Made by a program: the position numbers and the translations under genes. The notes beneath the pieces were generated by a model. The model was not told where the DNA came from. It made no database searches and saw only the letters and a list, made by a program, of their open reading frames with translations. A stretch of 64,000 nucleotides of DNA from Apiospora phragmitis (lineage: Eukaryota; Ascomycota; Sordariomycetes; Amphisphaeriales; Apiosporaceae), in contig JAQQWL010000005.1 in the NCBI GenBank assembly GCA_038363925.1, positions 62,001 to 126,000 of the forward strand, in the 5' to 3' direction. Each line of letters opens with the position of its first letter. The stretch's first letter is position 1. This document shows, piece by piece, positions 61,092 to 64,000 of the stretch.

Positions 61092-61853
61092 ATGACGACG
61101 ACGCTCTCCCTCTGCCTCGAGCTAGGCCTGGTCCTCCTCATCTGCTCCGCCCTGATCGAAGTCGGCCTCCTCAGCACGACCCTAGCCTGGCTGCGCACCA
61201 CCGCGAGCGCCGGCTTCCACTTCTACGACGGCGTGCACCCGGACTCGCCCCAGTACACGCTCTGGGGCGAGCCGGCCAACTTACTCCTGACCCAGACGTA
61301 CGTCGCGCTCGCCGACGCGGGGGCCACTTTCTTGCTTGTCGGCGCCGGCGGGTTCCTGGCCCTCTGGTCGCGCGGCCGCCACCTCCGCCTGCACAACCGC
61401 CACAGCTACCACCTGCGGCACACGTCGAGCCTGCGGGCGCGGGCGCTGCTGTATGCGTACTACGGCTGGGTCGCGCTGCAGGTCCCGCTGCTGCTCTTCA
61501 CGGCGGCGACGCTGGGGTACGTCTACAACGTGACGGCGGCACGGCAGGGGCAGGACATCCGGATCGAGGCGGCCATGAACGCCTCCTCTTCATCAGGAGG
61601 AGCGGACCCGTACCCGCTCGACTCGTGGACGCCGCAGAGTTGGTTCCCGGCCGTGCTGAATTTGGATTTGGTCGAGAGCCGCGGCGACGTGAAGGCTGCC
61701 GTCAGCATCATGAACGGCTGGTTCTGGAACTTGTGTCCTATGCTCGTCCTCCAGCTCGCCGTCGTGGTCCTGGCCAAGCTGGAGCTGGTGCAGTGGCGGC
61801 GGGCGCGGCAGACGCGGACGAACTACGAGATCAAGCGGCTTTCCCGGGTTTGA
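61092..61853 (+). CDS. Four-helix integral membrane protein, unrecognised
   Basis: Intact single-exon gene of 253 residues; ATG 61092 chosen because the first membrane helix follows at once, although the frame is open upstream to 60951. Predicted membrane segments are at about residues 9-31 (GLVLLICSALIEVGLLSTT), 70-92 (ALADAGATFLLVGAGGFLAL), 118-146 (LYAYYGWVALQVPLLLFTAA) and 209-231 (FWNLCPMLVLQLAVVVLAKL). Between helices 3 and 4 lies a 60-residue loop with potential N-glycosylation sites (NVT, NAS), so it probably faces outward. The C-tail is basic (RRARQTRTNYEIKR). The topology resembles small fungal plasma-membrane proteins, but I cannot name the family. Confidence 0.75.
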   Translation: MTTTLSLCLELGLVLLICSALIEVGLLSTTLAWLRTTASAGFHFYDGVHPDSPQYTLWGEPANLLLTQTYVALADAGATFLLVGAGGFLALWSRGRHLRLHNRHSYHLRHTSSLRARALLYAYYGWVALQVPLLLFTAATLGYVYNVTAARQGQDIRIEAAMNASSSSGGADPYPLDSWTPQSWFPAVLNLDLVESRGDVKAAVSIMNGWFWNLCPMLVLQLAVVVLAKLELVQWRRARQTRTNYEIKRLSRV

Positions 61854-61878
61854 AGGAAGGAAGGAAGGAAGGAAGGAA
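61853..61878 (+). repeat. GGAA microsatellite in the 3' flank
   Basis: About six GAAG/GGAA units directly after the stop codon of the membrane-protein gene. Confidence 0.85.
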
Positions 61879-63070
61879 TGTAGGAAGGTGATTTGAAGAG
61901 GCGACATGTCGAACAACAAACAAACGCCACGATTAGGTACTCTCAACGAGCGAACAACATCCATTCACTTTCATTCGGAAATAAAATTGTTGATGAATGT
62001 ACATGCGTGGCAGGCATCCAATTGGTGATTTCGGCCCGGTTGGAAAGATGGAATTCCGAGCATGTCGAGCTTGTGGAAGCTTCACTGAGAGACCCAAAGG
62101 TCAATCAATACGGATCTATCGAGTTTGAAGGATGGGAAGCGGCCTGTCCTGTCCGGGTTTCTGAAGGAGCATGAGTGTACTATACTCTAATGGTGGTATT
62201 ATTTGAAAACAGCTGGTGCGCAACCCGGGGATTTGGCTTGCAGGGTGAGCGGGCATCCAACCCGGTACGAAGATTCACGATAACTCATTTCGCCGGCGTA
62301 AAGGCGCATGTATGGTCGAGGTAGATCCAATGAAAAAGTGCTTCCCATTACTTATGCGGCCGTCTCTATAACTAATTTCTTGATTGAGCTGCTTAGACGA
62401 CGAAAACGAGTGGCATGGCCATTGGGGGGGGGGGGTTGGAGGCGTCAGGGGCGAAGCTGGTTTGCTCTTCAAGTCCCCAAGCATCCTCCCTTTACCCGAC
62501 AATCCCTTGCCAGTACTCCAGAACAACTAACAGGAAATGCCGGCTGCAGAAACATGGGGCTGCCGTGGGAAGACGCCGCATCCGAGAGCCGTAGTGACAA
62601 GAAAACTCTGCATATGTCATTTCCAGTCTTTCGTGGCACTTGGAGGCGAGATGGGCCCCTGAGGTACCAGTGCCCCCCACAGGACAAGCATGATGCCAAA
62701 CTTGTGCATCCCAGGGCTGTGGTCCGAGAAGTGGCTGTGGCGGGCCTCGCCTTCTACGGCGGACTCGGGGTGGTCCTAAGCTTCGTCAAAGCCAAGCGTC
62801 CAAGGCTCAACGCAGGATAGCACTTGATTACACCGAAAATCCACGTTCAGCGTACACGATGAGATGCCACAAAGCCAATACTGCATTCGGCCGGGTGTTT
62901 AGTTCTGCAACCCGGCCACTGCCGTTCACTGGAGCGAAGAGGTAATGTCGAAGCTGCTAGGTCGAGGTACGAGCGTACAAGATCGTGCAAATTGGCCATA
63001 GCAGCACCTGGAGCAGAAACTGTGCGACAAAGTTTCGAGCCTGGCGATCCCGCGTGCCAGCTCGGCTCTT
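61879..63070. other. Intergenic
   Basis: About 1.2 kb. A G12 tract lies at 62424-62435. An open frame ending at 62820 has a weak hydrophobic segment but no motif; not called. Confidence 0.4.
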
Positions 63071-63415
63071 CTACGCCTTCTCCTGCATCTCGGCGTGCGG
63101 CTGGGCGCGCCTCTGGGATCCTAGGCCACGGCGATCTTGCCGACGCGTCGACAATCGTGTCCGAGGCCGGCCCGACCTCTTCTTCGGTTTCGGCGACTTC
63201 TCCTGAAAGAAGCGCCGCACGAGGTTGTTGACCGCCTCGACGCGCGGCGTGCCGAACGCGTCGGCAATCAGCTTCCGCGGCAGACCGGCCACGCGCAGCG
63301 CCACAATGGCCGCCATAGCCTCGGGACTGAACTGGCCGTTGGGCTTGCGGTCTTCCGTCAGGACACGGCCGAGTTCGTGTATGTCCAGACTGTCCAGGTT
63401 GTCCATGTTCTCCAT
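63071..63415 (-). CDS. Small helix-turn-helix protein
   Basis: Frame of 114 residues, intact, no intron seen. It starts MENMDNLDSLDIHELGRVLT and contains FSPEAMAAIVALRVAGLPRK followed by LIADAFGTPRVEAVNNLVRR, a clear helix-turn-helix of the kind found at the N-terminus of Tc1/mariner-type transposases and in small fungal regulators. A basic tail follows (KPKKRSGRPRTRLSTRR), compatible with DNA binding and nuclear entry. No DDE catalytic domain follows and no inverted repeats were seen, so it is either a domesticated fragment or an independent small protein. Start choice between Met 1 and Met 4 is open. Confidence 0.55.
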   Translation of the reverse strand: MENMDNLDSLDIHELGRVLTEDRKPNGQFSPEAMAAIVALRVAGLPRKLIADAFGTPRVEAVNNLVRRFFQEKSPKPKKRSGRPRTRLSTRRQDRRGLGSQRRAQPHAEMQEKA

Positions 63416-64000
63416 GTTGATGCGGGCGTTGGAAGTTATGTGTGAAATGGACGTTAGGAGGGGTAGATGGTGGTGTTGTTTTGATGGTGTTGGTGGAGCG
63501 TGCGGCAGACTTTGGTTAACTACCTACTTTTTTGGATGATCCCATCCCGTCGTCACCTTATTGCATTAATGAGACGATCGAGTAAGGCTATAATTGCCCG
63601 TTACAAACTCAACAGTACTTTTATTCAAGATAAATATTCGGTTCTACGGAAAAATTACTATTTCCAAAGGAAAAAGAAGAGTGACTTGAAAAACATCACC
63701 GGATTATCCAAACATTGGCCGGCCCAACTCTAGAAGGCGTTCGGACGCCGTGACTTGCGCCCGCGCCGCCACGCCCTTCTCGTTGACTCACGGCGCGCAA
63801 GAAAACAGCAGACTCCAACTTCGGCTTTCGAATGCCCGTATCCCCGGTTTCTATTTTTTCCATCTGCATCTGAATGAATCTGAGTTTCGTGTCTGCTCAA
63901 GTGTACGGAGTACAGGAAAGTGGGATGACTTTTGAGATGGGATAAGTTCAGCCTGACCTGAAATAGTTGCAGTAGACCAAGCCCCTTTCAGCGCGCATTT
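63416..64000. other. Window end, no gene called
   Basis: Promoter side of the HTH gene, then A/T-rich sequence. Nothing supported up to the window edge. Confidence 0.4.

Noticed and set aside
63071..64000. A complete DNA transposon at the window end
   Set aside because: Only an HTH domain is present; no DDE residues, no terminal inverted repeats and no TA duplication could be found.

Overview
The window is nuclear DNA of a filamentous ascomycete (Pezizomycotina, most likely a Sordariomycete). The evidence is short GT..AG introns (about 45-200 bp), GC-rich coding blocks, and families typical of or confined to these fungi: a HET domain, a HeLo domain, NLR-type STAND proteins and a fungal Hsp70-like protein. 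All calls come from reading translations and splice sites by eye; no database search was run.

Layout. 0.1-3.9 kb: short-chain dehydrogenase, low-molecular-weight tyrosine phosphatase, aldo/keto reductase. 4-11.5 kb: an accessory block with a broken HET gene, a solo STAND N-terminal domain, inverted scraps of a FAD-linked oxidase, an unrecognised decayed ORF and a three-exon C2H2 zinc-finger gene. 11.8-21 kb: methionine aminopeptidase 2, a secreted GH18-like protein, a coiled-coil protein and a ten-exon Hsp70-like ATPase. 21.3-30.6 kb: a decayed BAHD-type acyltransferase, an OCH1-like GT32 glycosyltransferase, a nonsense-ridden small gene, phosphomannose isomerase and SGF29 of the SAGA complex. 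31-35 kb: a membrane protein with an Asn tract, a basic protein and a second SDR. 36-47.5 kb: a second accessory block with a HeLo gene, a Cys-rich protein, a decayed NACHT-ankyrin-ZZ gene and two secreted proteins. 48-49.3 kb: a DHCR24-like FAD oxidoreductase. 49.3-64 kb: gene-poor, with a secreted aspartic protease, a four-helix membrane protein and a small HTH protein.

Functional themes. The housekeeping genes (MetAP2, PMI, SGF29, LMW-PTP) are unrelated single genes and not a pathway. The accessory genes share the theme of fungal self/non-self recognition and regulated cell death (HET, HeLo, STAND/NLR, possibly the Hsp70-like protein). There is no polyketide, peptide or terpene synthase to support a secondary-metabolite cluster.

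Two window-wide patterns matter to any user. (1) At least ten otherwise well-formed genes, including conserved single-copy ones, are each thrown out of frame by an apparent one-base length change, usually in a short G, C or A run; restoring that one base makes the exon sums divisible by three. This looks like base-level assembly error rather than mass pseudogenisation. (2) The accessory genes also carry in-frame TAG or TAA codons at places where the reading frame otherwise continues, most readily explained by CAG/CAA to TAG/TAA changes; the conserved genes lack them. This looks like real decay with a CpA-to-TpA flavour. The aspartic protease has 54 protein-like codons in frame after its TGA stop.
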